A stretch of 52,631 nucleotides of DNA from Bacillota bacterium (GTDB lineage Bacteria > Bacillota > Sulfobacillia > RBS10-35 > JAJYVN01), in contig JAJZMB010000030.1 in NCBI GenBank assembly GCA_021803205.1, positions 1-52,631 of the forward strand, read 5' to 3'. The notes below the pieces were generated by a model. It was not told the origin of the DNA, did no database searches, and saw only the letters and a list, made by a program, of their open reading frames with translations. Positions 11,107 to 20,056 of this stretch are shown here, piece after piece. Both the position numbers and the translations under genes were made by a program. Position 1 is the stretch's first letter. Every line of letters starts with the position of its first letter.

Positions 11107-12276
11107 ATGCGCAAGACGCTGCACATCCTGACGATGGCCTGGCAGAGCATCACGGGCCATCTGGCGCGCTCGCTGCTGATGATGCTCGGCGTGACGATCG
11201 GCGTGGCCGCCGTGATCGCCCTGGTGGCGGCGGGCAACGGGGCCAGCGCCCAGGTGACGGCGCGCATCGAGAGCCTCGGGGCCAACCTGCTGTTCATCAA
11301 CCCGGGACCGGGGGGGCAGTTGACGCTGGCGGACGCCGCGCTGGTGCCGCAGGTGACGCCCCTGGTACGGGCGGCGATGCCGGTGATCAGCTCGGGCGGG
11401 CCGCTGGTGTTCGGCGGGCAGAGCCAGTTCGTGCCGATCACCGGCGTGACCCAGCTCTGGCCGCAGATGCGCAACGCGCCTGTGGCGCGGGGGCGGTTCA
11501 TCTCGGCAACGGACGTGCAGGGTGACGCCTTCGTGATGGACATCGGCAGCAACGTGGCCACCAACGCCTTCGGGAGCCTCGATCCGGTGGGGCAGCAGGT
11601 GCGCCTGGCGGGCGACACCTTCACCGTCATCGGCGTGATGGCCCCCAAGGGCGCGGCGTACGGCGTCAACCAGGACAACGTGGTCTTCATCCCGGTGACG
11701 ACGGCGGAGCAACTGCTGCAGACAACGCAGATCAGCGCCATCGACGCGCAGGCGGCGTCCAGTGCGGATGCCCCGTTCGCGGCGGACGAGCTGCAGCGGT
11801 ACTACACGTATCTGTACCAGGGCAATGCGCAGGCGGTGCAGGTGTCCTCCGAGGACGCGCTGCTCAGCACGGTGCAGAGCAGCCGCCAGACCTTCACGTA
11901 CCTGCTCGGGGGGACGGCGGCCATCTCGCTGATCGTCGGCGGCATCGGCATCATGAACATCATGCTCGTCTCGGTGAGCGAACGGACGCGGGAGATCGGG
12001 TTGCGCAAGGCCATCGGGGCCCGGGTGCGGGACATTCTGCTCCAGTTCCTGACCGAGGCCGTGGCGCTGTCGGCGCTGGGCGGTCTGGTGGGGGTCGCGC
12101 TCGGCGTGGCCGGCTCGGGAGGCGTGGCCCGTCTCGCGGGCTGGAAAGACCTGATCGTCCCGAGTTCGGTGCTGCTGGCCTTCACCTTCTCCCTGGTCAT
12201 CGGCGTGGTCTTCGGGGCCTACCCCGCCGCGCGGGCGGCCGGCCTCGATCCAATCGACGCCCTCCGGCGCGATTGA
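11107..12276 (+). CDS. MacB-like ABC transporter permease
   Basis: The 389-residue permease has the MacB/FtsX layout: TM1 near residues 20-45 (SLLMMLGVTIGVAAVIALVA), a large extracytoplasmic MacB domain, and three C-terminal TM helices starting at TYLLGGTAAISLIVGGIGI. The family signature VSERTREIGLRKAIGA lies between TM2 and TM3. The ATG at 11107 follows GGTGGAGGTGG. With the adaptor upstream it should form a MacAB-type efflux or lipoprotein/peptide exporter. No ATP-binding subunit lies on either side, so it must be recruited from elsewhere. Confidence 0.9.
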   Translation: MRKTLHILTMAWQSITGHLARSLLMMLGVTIGVAAVIALVAAGNGASAQVTARIESLGANLLFINPGPGGQLTLADAALVPQVTPLVRAAMPVISSGGPLVFGGQSQFVPITGVTQLWPQMRNAPVARGRFISATDVQGDAFVMDIGSNVATNAFGSLDPVGQQVRLAGDTFTVIGVMAPKGAAYGVNQDNVVFIPVTTAEQLLQTTQISAIDAQAASSADAPFAADELQRYYTYLYQGNAQAVQVSSEDALLSTVQSSRQTFTYLLGGTAAISLIVGGIGIMNIMLVSVSERTREIGLRKAIGARVRDILLQFLTEAVALSALGGLVGVALGVAGSGGVARLAGWKDLIVPSSVLLAFTFSLVIGVVFGAYPAARAAGLDPIDALRRD

Positions 12277-12638
12277 GCCCTTCCGGGCGTGGGCCCACTC
12301 GCCCGACGCCTTGCCGCCACTGCCGGGGGCTCGGCCAGCGGCGCGTTCGCCGCGGGCTGCCCGACTGGACGCCCAGCTCCACCGCGAACCCGTGCCCGGC
12401 ACGTTCCCCGCGGGTCCCTCGCCGGCGGGATGCCCGCAGTCGCCACCGATTCTGGGCTGGAGCCCGAGGCCAAAAGCCTCGGGCTCCAGTTGACGGGAGC
12501 CAACGCCGCGCAACGGTGGGAAGGCGGCCTGTGGTCTGGGGCACCCGGCGGGATGAAGCCGAGGGAGGCAAAAAGAGGTAGCGGAGCCTTGGGCGCAGCA
12601 TTTTTTCAAAGAGGCCTCTTGCGGCCTGCGGCCGCCAC
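12277..12638. other. convergent intergenic region with strong hairpins
   Basis: Separates the permease (plus) from the FtsH-like gene (minus). It has a perfect 14-bp hairpin at 12457-12489 (CTGGAGCCCGAGGC and its complement, loop CAAAA). Near 12600-12635, read on the minus strand, GCGGCC..GGCCGC and the palindrome AAGAGGCCTCTT are followed by TGAAAAAATG. Neither has a clear U-tract. They are plausible transcription-end structures for the convergent genes. No coding sequence seen. Confidence 0.6.
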
Positions 12639-14294
12639 TCACACCTCGACCGCACCCCCCGCAATCCCCGCGGGCCCGCGGCCCTGCGGGGCCGGTAGCA
12701 CCTTTCTCGGTGCGCCTTCGCGTGTCGGCGCCTCGGCCTCCGACGACGCGGGCGGCGCCGCGGACCGGGCGGGGGTGGCCGGCACGGCGTCGAGGGCGGC
12801 GGCGGCCTCCCACGGGGCCTGCCCGGCGAGCAGATCCCGCAGCCGGTCCCCCGAGAGACTTTCCTCCTCAAGCAGGATGTCCGCCATAGCCAGCAGGGCG
12901 CCCCGTCGCTCTTCCAGCGCGTGCCGCACCCGATCCTCCAGGGCCGCGATGATCGCGGACTGTTCGCGGTGCAGGACTCCCTCCGGCAGCCCCTGGATGT
13001 CGACCACACCCAGCGGAGACATCCCGCTGCCGACCATGGTCGTGACCAGACGGAGGACCTGCTCGAAGTCGTTGCCCGCCCCCGTGCTCCGCTCGCCGAA
13101 GACGATCTCTTCCGCCAGCGATCCGGCCAAGAAGCGTTGGACCTCCGACTCCAACTTCTCCTTGCCATACAGGTAGATGTCTTCGCGCGGCGCCTGCCGG
13201 ACAAAGCCTAGGGCCTGGCCCCGCGAGGTGATCGTGACGCGGGCGACCGAACCGGAATCCAGGAGTTCGCCGATCAGGGCATGCCCGGCCTCATGCACGG
13301 CTATGCGGCGCCGTTCCTCACGCGTCGGCCGCCGATCAAGCTTTTCGCCCAACATCACCTTGTCCACGGCCTCGTGAAAGCAGCGCTCGGGGATGTGCTC
13401 CAGGCCCTCGCGCATGGCCAGGATGGCCGCCTCGTTGCTCAGGCTCTCCAGGTGCGCCCCTGAGAAGCCGAAGGTATCCCGCGCCACCCGATCGAGGTCC
13501 ACCCCCTCGGCCAGGGGCTTGTTCTGGGTGTGCAGCCCCAGGATCTGGCGCCGACCCTCGCGGTCGGGCAGCTCGACGCGCACCACGCGGTCGAAGCGCC
13601 CCGGCCGGAGCAGGGCGTCATCGAGCAGGTCGGCGCGGTTGGTGGCGGCGATGACCAGGACGCGGACGGAGTCGTCCACCGACATACCGTCCATCTCCAC
13701 CAGAAGCTGGTTCAGCGTCTGGTCGTATTCGAGATGGCTCTGGTGCCGTCCCCGCCGGCCGCCGACCACCTCCAACTCATCGATGAAGACGACCGCGGGG
13801 CAATCGTTCTGCCGTCCCTCCTCCCGCGCGCGCCGGAAGACCTCGCGGACGCGCTGGGCGCCGACACCGGCGTAGACCTCGATGAATTCAGACCCGGAGG
13901 TGGCGATGAACACTGAGCCGGTATAGTTGGCCGCGGCCTTGGCGAGCAGGGTCTTGCCCGTACCGGGGGGGCCGGTCAGCAGGATTCCGCGCAGCGCGCG
14001 AATCCCCATCCGGCGGATCCTGTCGGACTGGCTGAGAAAGTCCAGCGCCTCCAGGAGTTCCTGTTTGGCGGCCGCCTGGCCGCCCACGTCGTCGAAGGTC
14101 ACGCCAGGTGACTGGGGCGCCCGCCGGGTGCTCAGCGCCGCGAACCGCGGGCGCAGTCCCGGGATGCCGCCCATCGTGCGCAGCAGCAGGACGGCCAGGG
14201 CCGCCATCAGCAGCACAGGGATCAGGGTCGGGAAGTGTGCCACCAGGAAGATGACGACAGCGGCGCCCGCTCCGAGCAGAACGTCGCGCGCCAA
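12639..14294 (-). CDS. FtsH-family AAA+ membrane zinc metalloprotease lacking the extracytoplasmic domain
   Basis: A membrane-anchored ATP-dependent protease (551 aa). Features in order: two adjacent hydrophobic segments (about residues 5-42), AAA+ module with Walker A GPPGTGKT, Walker B-like VFIDELE (FtsH usually has FIDEID), RPGRFDR arginine fingers, then M41 peptidase with HEAGH and GAGNDFEQ supplying the third zinc ligand. Classical FtsH has about 70 extracytoplasmic residues between its two TM helices; here the helices are almost contiguous. The TTG start at 14294 follows AAAGGGGGCGA, a near-perfect Shine-Dalgarno; a longer GTG start at 14351 is possible. The tail after the peptidase is Ala/Pro-rich. 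Confidence 0.9.
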   Translation of the reverse strand: MARDVLLGAGAAVVIFLVAHFPTLIPVLLMAALAVLLLRTMGGIPGLRPRFAALSTRRAPQSPGVTFDDVGGQAAAKQELLEALDFLSQSDRIRRMGIRALRGILLTGPPGTGKTLLAKAAANYTGSVFIATSGSEFIEVYAGVGAQRVREVFRRAREEGRQNDCPAVVFIDELEVVGGRRGRHQSHLEYDQTLNQLLVEMDGMSVDDSVRVLVIAATNRADLLDDALLRPGRFDRVVRVELPDREGRRQILGLHTQNKPLAEGVDLDRVARDTFGFSGAHLESLSNEAAILAMREGLEHIPERCFHEAVDKVMLGEKLDRRPTREERRRIAVHEAGHALIGELLDSGSVARVTITSRGQALGFVRQAPREDIYLYGKEKLESEVQRFLAGSLAEEIVFGERSTGAGNDFEQVLRLVTTMVGSGMSPLGVVDIQGLPEGVLHREQSAIIAALEDRVRHALEERRGALLAMADILLEEESLSGDRLRDLLAGQAPWEAAAALDAVPATPARSAAPPASSEAEAPTREGAPRKVLPAPQGRGPAGIAGGAVEV

Positions 14295-14337
14295 TCCGCT
14301 CGCCCCCTTTCGCGTCCGGGCTGCGCGGCCCCGGGCC

Positions 14338-14886
14338 TCATGCGGCGCCACCCACCCCGGCCGACGACGACAGCGTGAGTGGCATGATGGCGTACAAATA
14401 GTTCGTCCCGGACACCAGTTCGACGTACATCTGCTGATCGCCCATGGTCACGTGCGCCCGCGTCAGTCCCATGTTCCGCGTCGCGGCCGCGAACTGCCGC
14501 TCCATGACGACGAACTGCCCGGTGGCGCGCCCCTGGTCGAGAATGGCGCTCAGGTTCATGAAGTCCTGCGTCAACTGCGGATCCGGGTGATCCACGACCT
14601 TGAGCGTGACATGCCGCCCGCCCGCGCTGCCCTCAGCCGCACGGATCAATTGGCGGTACGTGCTCTCAAGGTCGGGCACCAGCCCCAGCTTCACGTCCAC
14701 CACCAGACCAAGCGCGTCGCTGGTCACCACCGGCTGACCGAGCACCCCCGGCGTATGCTTCAGCGCCGCGTTCAGCGGCTGGGAGAAGGCCTGACGGGCG
14801 TACATGAATTGGGCCCCGAAGAGGATGATCAGCATCGCGGCCGTCGCCGCCAACACCACCGGCCATCTGAAGCCGTAGGCCCGCAT
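14338..14886 (-). CDS. single-pass membrane protein with extracytoplasmic domain, unknown function
   Basis: A 182-residue protein with one TM helix near the N-terminus (WPVVLAATAAMLIILFGAQF) and about 150 residues predicted outside the membrane, without a recognisable family. The ATG at 14886 follows GGGGGTGA by 5 nt. It lies 43 bp upstream of the FtsH-like gene on the same strand, so the two are probably cotranscribed. Because that protease lacks its extracytoplasmic domain, this protein could supply an outside part in trans; that is inference from context only. Confidence 0.7.
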   Translation of the reverse strand: MRAYGFRWPVVLAATAAMLIILFGAQFMYARQAFSQPLNAALKHTPGVLGQPVVTSDALGLVVDVKLGLVPDLESTYRQLIRAAEGSAGGRHVTLKVVDHPDPQLTQDFMNLSAILDQGRATGQFVVMERQFAAATRNMGLTRAHVTMGDQQMYVELVSGTNYLYAIMPLTLSSSAGVGGAA

Positions 14887-14924
14887 TGTGTTCACCCCCG
14901 GCCCGGCAGAGTTCGATACGTGTC

Positions 14925-14930
14925 ATTATA
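14925..14930 (-). promoter_or_regulatory. -10 element upstream of the membrane protein / FtsH-like operon
   Basis: A perfect TATAAT lies on the minus strand 39 bp before the ATG at 14886. The matching -35 is weak (CCCTAC-like at 17 bp spacing), so an activator or alternative recognition is possible. Confidence 0.45.
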
Positions 14931-15347
14931 TCGGCCGTCGTCGTCGTGTAGGGTGGGAAAATGCTGCCCCGCCTGCCTGCGCGCGGCGTGCACCGCGCAT
15001 CGCGACCGGCCCGCGGCGGCGGCCGCGCCCTGGCGGCCCGCCGCGAACGGTTTTCCCATCCGGCGGCAGTGGTCGCATCGGCCACCGCCGGCGCCGCGCC
15101 CCGGCAGCGCTCCGCCACCTTGGGACACGGTGCCGGGAGCCGCCCGCACGCCATCCACGTCCGGTGCCCGGCCCCACAGATCCCAACCGGGCGGGCCGCA
15201 CCCGCTCGGGCCGTCTATGCGTGTATGATTAGGGGGCGCAGGCGCGCCCGGTGTCGATCGGGCGCCCGGGCGGGATGCGGCCGCCGGCGGTTGGTGCCGG
15301 GAGCGTCCCGCAGTGCCGCGCAGGCTTTTGCGGGAGGCGGATGGGAC

Positions 15348-15614
15348 GTGCTCCTCCTGCTCGTCCTGGCCCTGGCAGTGACCGGTGCCCTGCTCGCCGC
15401 CGACGACCGCGGCTGGCTCACATCCCGCGGGGTGCCGCCGGGGCGCCGCGTCCTCTACGGCGCCGCCGCGGGTGCGGCCGCCGGGCTCCTGCTCATCCCG
15501 GTCCTCGGCCTGGTGGTCGCCCTCGTCTTTTTCGTCGTCGCCGTGGCGCTCCTGGCTGCCATCGCGCTCGGCGTGGTCCTACTGATGCGTTCCCTCTCCG
15601 GCCGTCGCACCTGA
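15348..15614 (+). CDS. small membrane protein, two TM segments
   Basis: The 88-residue protein has one TM segment at the very N-terminus (LLLLVLALAVTGALLA) and a second long hydrophobic stretch at about 40-80, joined by a short basic loop (GVPPGRRVLYG). The GTG at 15348 is preceded by GGAGGCGG at 10 nt. The hydrophobic pattern and charge distribution suggest a real membrane protein, but no family is recognised. The preceding interval 14931-15347 has no other convincing gene. Confidence 0.55.
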   Translation: MLLLLVLALAVTGALLAADDRGWLTSRGVPPGRRVLYGAAAGAAAGLLLIPVLGLVVALVFFVVAVALLAAIALGVVLLMRSLSGRRT

Positions 15615-15802
15615 TGGCGCCGCGCGCCGCGGACCGTCACCCCGCATCCGCCGCGTGGATCTTTTTATCGATATTTGTCGCTAAAAGTGAGGACTTTTGC
15701 GCCGGATCCCCCGGCCAACCGTCGCGCCGACAGGGAAAGGGCACGGCGAGGTGCAACTGCATGGACGGAAACCGCGCCAGGAGCCGAGGAACCCGAGACG
15801 GC

Positions 15803-15897
15803 GCCGCAGGGGTCGGTTTCCACGCTGGCCGCAAGCAGTGGATCCTTTGGGGACAAGGGACTTCGGAGCAGTGGCCGCGCAAGAAGACTCCCGCAGC
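15803..15897 (+). repeat. R1 dispersed repeat, copy C
   Basis: Left end GCAGGGGTCGGTTTCC, centre TTTGGGGACAAGGGA, right GGAGCAGTGGCCGCGCAAG then GACTCCCGCAGC. The left and right ends are imperfect inverted repeats. It sits 36 bp upstream of the xylonate dehydratase start, in the otherwise empty interval 15615-15932. That interval also has an AT-rich patch at 15660-15685. Confidence 0.8.
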
Positions 15898-15932
15898 GAT
15901 CACCTGAGGAGTCCATTTAAGGAAGGACCGCC

Positions 15933-17993
15933 ATGGCCGAGCAGCCGCGCACCGTTCCCGGTCCGGACGACATCCTCGGCGGAGGCGCCGAGTTGCCTGA
16001 GGCGGTGCGCACCTCCGCCCCGGGCCCGAGCGGCTCCCTGCCGCTCACGGCGGAGATGCTGCGCACCGCCCCGTCGGGCGACCTCTTCGGCTGGAGCCAG
16101 AACGTCGCCATGGGCTGGAACCCCGCCGCCCTCGGCGGCAAGCAGTTCCTTCTCCTCTCGACCCACGGCGGCGTGCGACGGCCCGACGGCACGCCGGTAG
16201 CGCTCGGCTACCACACCGGACATTGGGAAGTCGCGCTTTTGGTCGAGGCGGCGGCGGAGGAACTCCGCGCCCGGGGCGCCATTCCCTTCGCGGGCCATTG
16301 CTCCGACCCGTGCGACGGCCGCACCCAGGGGACGGCGGGCATGATGGACAGCCTGCCGTTCCGCAACGACGCCGCCACCGTCTTCCGGCGCCTGATCCGT
16401 TCGCTTCCCACGCGCCGAGGCGTCATCGGGGTGGCGACCTGCGACAAGGGCCTGCCGGCGATGATGCTCGCGCTCGCCGCCATGCGCGACCTCCCCTGTG
16501 TACTGGTGCCGGGCGGGGTCACCCTGCCCCCCGAGCGCGGCGAGGATGCCGGGACCGTGCAGACCATCGGCGCGCGCTTCGCCCACGGCGAGATCACCCT
16601 GGAGGCGGCCGCCGACCTCGGCTGCCGCGCCTGCGCCTCGCCCGGCGGCGGCTGCCAGTTCCTCGGCACCGCGGCCACGGCGCAGGTTGTTGGCGAGGCG
16701 CTCGGGCTTTCGCTGCCCCACTCCGCGCTGGCGCCCTCCGGCCAACCGATCTGGCTGGACGCGGCGCGGCGTTCGGCCTGTGCGGCCATCGCGCTGGAGG
16801 CCGGCGGCATCACCACCGCCGACATTGTGACCGACGAGGCGATCCGCAACGCCATGGCCGTGCACGCCGCCTTCGGCGGTTCCACCAACCTGCTCCTGCA
16901 CGTCCCGGCCATCGCCCACGCCGCCGGACTTCGTCGACCCACCCGCGACGATTGGGCCGACGTCAACCGCCAGGTGCCGCGGCTGGTGGACGTCCTGCCC
17001 AACGGCCCGCGCAACCACCCCACTGTGGCCGCCTTCCTCGCCGGGGGCGTGCCGGAGGTGATGCTGCACCTCCGCCGCCTCGGCCTGCTGCACCTGCGCT
17101 GCCGTACGGTCTCCGGGCTCACCCTGGGCGAGGTGCTGGACTGGTGGGCCGATTCGCCCCGCCGCGCGGCCGTGCGCCGCCGCCTGTTCCAGACCGACGG
17201 CGTGGACCCGGACCTGGTGGTCATGGATCCGGACACGGCCCGCGGACACGGCCTCACCTCCACTGTGACCTTCCCTGTCGGCAACCTCTGTCCGGAAGGG
17301 GCGGTGATCAAGAGCACCGCCATCGACCCTGGCGCGGTCGACACCGATGGCGTGTACCGCCACACGGGGCCCGCCCGCGTCTTCACCAGCGAACCCGCCG
17401 CCGTCGCGGCGATCAAGGACACCGGACCCGGGGGCATTCGCCCGGGCGACGTCATGGTGCTGATGGGACGCGGGCCGCTCGGCTCGGGTATGGAGGAGAC
17501 CTATCAGGTGACCAGCGCGCTCAAGTTCCTGCCCTTTGGCAAGCACGTCGCCCTGCTCACCGACGCACGCTTTTCCGGGGTCTCCACTGGTGCCTGCATC
17601 GGCCACATCGGACCCGAGGCGCTGGCGGGAGGGCCGATCGGCCGGGTGGTCGAGGGCGACCTCATCGAGATCATCGTGGACCGGGGCCGGCTCAGCGGAA
17701 CCGTCAACCTTGTCGGTCACGGCGCGCAGCGGTACTCGCCCGAGGAGGCGGCAGCCGTGCTGGCCGCGCGGCAAGGGCATCCGGACCTTGCCCCGGCGCC
17801 GGGACTCCCCGAGGACACCCGCCTCTGGGCGGCGCTGCAGGCGGTCGGCGGCGGCACATGGGGCGGGTGTGTCTTCGACGTCGAGGCGATCGTGCGCACG
17901 CTGGAGGCCGGCCGGCGCGCCCTGCAAGGACAGGGGGCGCCGGATGCACCCGCGACGGGTGTCGCGGCACGGAAACGCGTCCCTTCGGCGTAG
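15933..17993 (+). CDS. YjhG/YagF-type D-xylonate dehydratase (IlvD/Edd family)
   Basis: Dehydrates a sugar acid (D-xylonate in E. coli YjhG/YagF) to the 2-keto-3-deoxy acid using an Fe-S cluster. The 686-residue protein follows that subfamily along its length: [14 protein letters not shown] start, [29 protein letters not shown] and [17 protein letters not shown] (the three cluster cysteines), [52 protein letters not shown]. The ATG at 15933 follows AAGGAAGG. It has about 30 residues beyond the family end ([11 protein letters not shown]). No xylose dehydrogenase or aldolase is adjacent, so the physiological substrate is uncertain. Confidence 0.93.
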   Translation: MAEQPRTVPGPDDILGGGAELPEAVRTSAPGPSGSLPLTAEMLRTAPSGDLFGWSQNVAMGWNPAALGGKQFLLLSTHGGVRRPDGTPVALGYHTGHWEVALLVEAAAEELRARGAIPFAGHCSDPCDGRTQGTAGMMDSLPFRNDAATVFRRLIRSLPTRRGVIGVATCDKGLPAMMLALAAMRDLPCVLVPGGVTLPPERGEDAGTVQTIGARFAHGEITLEAAADLGCRACASPGGGCQFLGTAATAQVVGEALGLSLPHSALAPSGQPIWLDAARRSACAAIALEAGGITTADIVTDEAIRNAMAVHAAFGGSTNLLLHVPAIAHAAGLRRPTRDDWADVNRQVPRLVDVLPNGPRNHPTVAAFLAGGVPEVMLHLRRLGLLHLRCRTVSGLTLGEVLDWWADSPRRAAVRRRLFQTDGVDPDLVVMDPDTARGHGLTSTVTFPVGNLCPEGAVIKSTAIDPGAVDTDGVYRHTGPARVFTSEPAAVAAIKDTGPGGIRPGDVMVLMGRGPLGSGMEETYQVTSALKFLPFGKHVALLTDARFSGVSTGACIGHIGPEALAGGPIGRVVEGDLIEIIVDRGRLSGTVNLVGHGAQRYSPEEAAAVLAARQGHPDLAPAPGLPEDTRLWAALQAVGGGTWGGCVFDVEAIVRTLEAGRRALQGQGAPDAPATGVAARKRVPSA

Positions 17994-18332
17994 GCGGCGG
18001 ACCGGACGCGGCCAGCAACACCCCGCCGACTGGACGCCGGAGCGGGCAAGGGCCCCGGCGGCAGCGGAGGCACCGCGGAGCGACCGGGCCCCTCGGCCGG
18101 GATGCCGGCAGAGGAGCCGGGCGGCACCACAAGCAGGTACACACCCGGGTCGCCCTCGGCGTGGACGACCGGCCCCTGCGGGACCTTGGGCGCCAGCGGC
18201 GCCGGCAGGTCCCGGCGCCGATTTCCGGGATGCAGCCCGCGCGCGCCGCCACGGCGGCGGCGGGCCGGGGTTGGCGTGATGGCGAGGTCCGCGGTTTCAA
18301 GGCATACGCCGGCAATCCGCCCGGAGGTGGAC
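17994..18332. other. intergenic region, nothing recognised
   Basis: A 339-bp high-GC stretch between the dehydratase and the SIS gene. I see no coding sequence with a credible ribosome-binding site, no clear terminator and no repeat-family member. Confidence 0.4.
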
Positions 18333-19346
18333 ATGGACGCGCTCTGGAGCGACATCCTCGACCAACCCCGCGCCCTGCGCGCCGCCCTCGCCGCGACCCG
18401 GACCGCGGAGGGACTCCCCCGCGCGCGGGATCTCTGCCGCGCGGCCCCGCGCATCCTGCTGACCGGGATGGGCGCGTCGTACTTCGCCACGTACCCCGCC
18501 TTCCTGCGCCTGCTCGCCTCCGGCGCTCCCGTCGCCCGCCTCGAAGCGGGCGAGCTCCTGCACCAAGCACCCGGAGCCCTGGATCAGGGTACGGCGGTGA
18601 TCGCCGTCTCCCAGTCCGGCCGGAGCGCGGAGGTGGTCCGGCTCCTTGAGGCCCGGGGCCGAGCCACGATCATCGGAGTGACCAACGACCCGACCAGCCC
18701 GCTGGCGACGACGGCGGAGGTCTCCATCCCGTTGTCGGTCGGTCCCGAAGGGGCAGGTGTCGCCACCAAGACGTTCACCGGCAGCCTGCTCTGGCTCGAC
18801 CTCCTCCTGGCGGACGGCGGCGGAGCCGGCTGGCCGGAGGCGATCGACGCGCTGGAGCATGTGCTGCGCACCTCCGGACAGTGGCTGCCCGGTCTGCGCG
18901 CCGCCCTGGGGATGACCGAACACGTCTGGTTCCTCGGCCGGGGAGCCCTCCTCGCCACGGCCTGCGCGGCCGGGTTGATGTTCAAGGAGGCGGCCGGCCT
19001 GCATGGCGAAGGTCTCAGCACGCCACAATTCCGGCACGGCCCCCTGGAACTCGCGGGGCCCGGCAGGTCCGCCCTGGTGCTGGTTTCCCCGGGGCCCCTC
19101 GGGCGCTTGGACTTGGACCTGGCCGGCGAGATGGCGGCGGCGGGGATGGGGGTGGCGGCGATCCATGCGGCCGGCTCTCCGCCGGATCCGGTGCAGGGCG
19201 TGCACTCCCTGCACTGGCCGTCCCTGCCGGCTCAGCCGGCCGTGTTGGCGGCGGCGGTACAGTGCCTGGCCCACGCCGCCGCCCTGCGCCTCCCGCGGGA
19301 ACCGGGCACATTTTCGCGTATCGGCAAGGTGACCACGCGGGAATAG
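18333..19346 (+). CDS. SIS-domain sugar-phosphate isomerase / deglycase (GlmS C-terminal-like)
   Basis: Two SIS domains in 337 residues. The first has LLTGMGASYFATYPA and AVSQSGRSAEVV, the phosphosugar-binding SxSGxS-type loop; the second ends with EGLSTPQFRHGPLEL, matching the GlmS/AgaS motif around the catalytic Glu/His. There is no glutaminase domain, so it resembles stand-alone isomerases/deaminases such as AgaS or fructosamine deglycases rather than GlmS. The ATG at 18333 follows CCGGAGGTGG. It lies downstream of the sugar-acid dehydratase, which suggests carbohydrate catabolism; the substrate is unknown. Confidence 0.85.
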   Translation: MDALWSDILDQPRALRAALAATRTAEGLPRARDLCRAAPRILLTGMGASYFATYPAFLRLLASGAPVARLEAGELLHQAPGALDQGTAVIAVSQSGRSAEVVRLLEARGRATIIGVTNDPTSPLATTAEVSIPLSVGPEGAGVATKTFTGSLLWLDLLLADGGGAGWPEAIDALEHVLRTSGQWLPGLRAALGMTEHVWFLGRGALLATACAAGLMFKEAAGLHGEGLSTPQFRHGPLELAGPGRSALVLVSPGPLGRLDLDLAGEMAAAGMGVAAIHAAGSPPDPVQGVHSLHWPSLPAQPAVLAAAVQCLAHAAALRLPREPGTFSRIGKVTTRE

Positions 19347-19475
19347 AGAATTCCCGCCCGCTGACGCCGCCCATATGTGCCGAGGACGGCCGCAGGGGCG
19401 GGGTTCCGGGCCACTGCGGCACGGAGAGCGTGCGCGCATGTTTGTTTGTTAGTGCGTTTGTTTGTTGTTTCTAAA
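19337..19475 (+). terminator. possible transcription end after the SIS gene
   Basis: A perfect 8-bp hairpin (GCGGGAAT/ATTCCCGC, 19337-19357) spans the SIS stop codon. A second hairpin (GCACG/CGTGC, 19419-19433) is followed by an unusual T/G tract with repeated GTTT at 19437-19470. The tract is strikingly T-rich for this genome and could serve as the U-run of a terminator. Confidence 0.45.
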
Positions 19476-19527
19476 GAAGATTTTCGCATGGGTCCACAGA
19501 TGTGCGAGGCGAGGGAGCGACACACGC

Positions 19528-20025
19528 ATGGCGCTGGACGGGCTGCAGTTGCGTCAGGTGATGCGCCGCTGGTGCACCGGCGTGACCGTCCTCACCACGG
19601 CCGAGGGCGGCCGGAGGCACGGCATCACGGTCAACTCGTTCACGTCCCTGTCGCTGGAGCCGACCCTGGTCCTGGTCTGCATCGACAGCAAGACCCGGGC
19701 CCATGAGGCGATTCCCGCCGCGGGCCACTTCGCGGTGAACCTCCTGGCCGCCGGGCAGGAGGATATCTCACAGCGGTTCGCGGGCCGCCGCCCGGATCTG
19801 GTGGATCCGTTCGCCGACCTCGCCCCGCAGGCGGCGCCATCGGGCGCGCCCGTCCTGCAAGGCGTCCTCGGCTACCTCGACTGCGCGCTGCACGCCGCCC
19901 TGCCCGGCGGAGACCACACCATCTACGTCGGCCGGGTCGAACATGCCTGGGCGGACGACGCCGACCGCCCGCCGCTGGTCTTCTTCGGCGGGCGCTACCG
20001 GACGCTCGGCGCCCTACCGGAATGA
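19528..20025 (+). CDS. flavin reductase-like FMN-binding protein
   Basis: The 165-residue protein has the FMN-binding split-barrel pattern of the flavin reductase family: LRQVMRRWCTGVTVLTT at the N-terminus, GITVNSFTSLSLEPTLVLVCID, FAVNLLAAGQEDISQRFAG and a C-terminal IYVGRVEHA..PPLVFFGGRYRTL. Such enzymes reduce FMN with NAD(P)H for a partner monooxygenase, or reduce nitro/azo substrates. The ATG at 19528 was preferred because the sequence before it matches nothing. No partner monooxygenase is nearby. Confidence 0.88.
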   Translation: MALDGLQLRQVMRRWCTGVTVLTTAEGGRRHGITVNSFTSLSLEPTLVLVCIDSKTRAHEAIPAAGHFAVNLLAAGQEDISQRFAGRRPDLVDPFADLAPQAAPSGAPVLQGVLGYLDCALHAALPGGDHTIYVGRVEHAWADDADRPPLVFFGGRYRTLGALPE

Positions 20026-20056
20026 GTGCTCGGGGATGGCGGGGGCGGGCGCGGCC

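Noticed and set aside
12457..12489. Intrinsic terminator of the permease gene
   Set aside because: The 14-bp stem is perfect but there is no T-tract on either strand, so it is recorded only as a hairpin of unknown role.
16223..18649. Long open frame of about 800 codons overlapping the xylonate dehydratase
   Set aside because: Out-of-frame shadow of a gene with clear IlvD/Edd homology.
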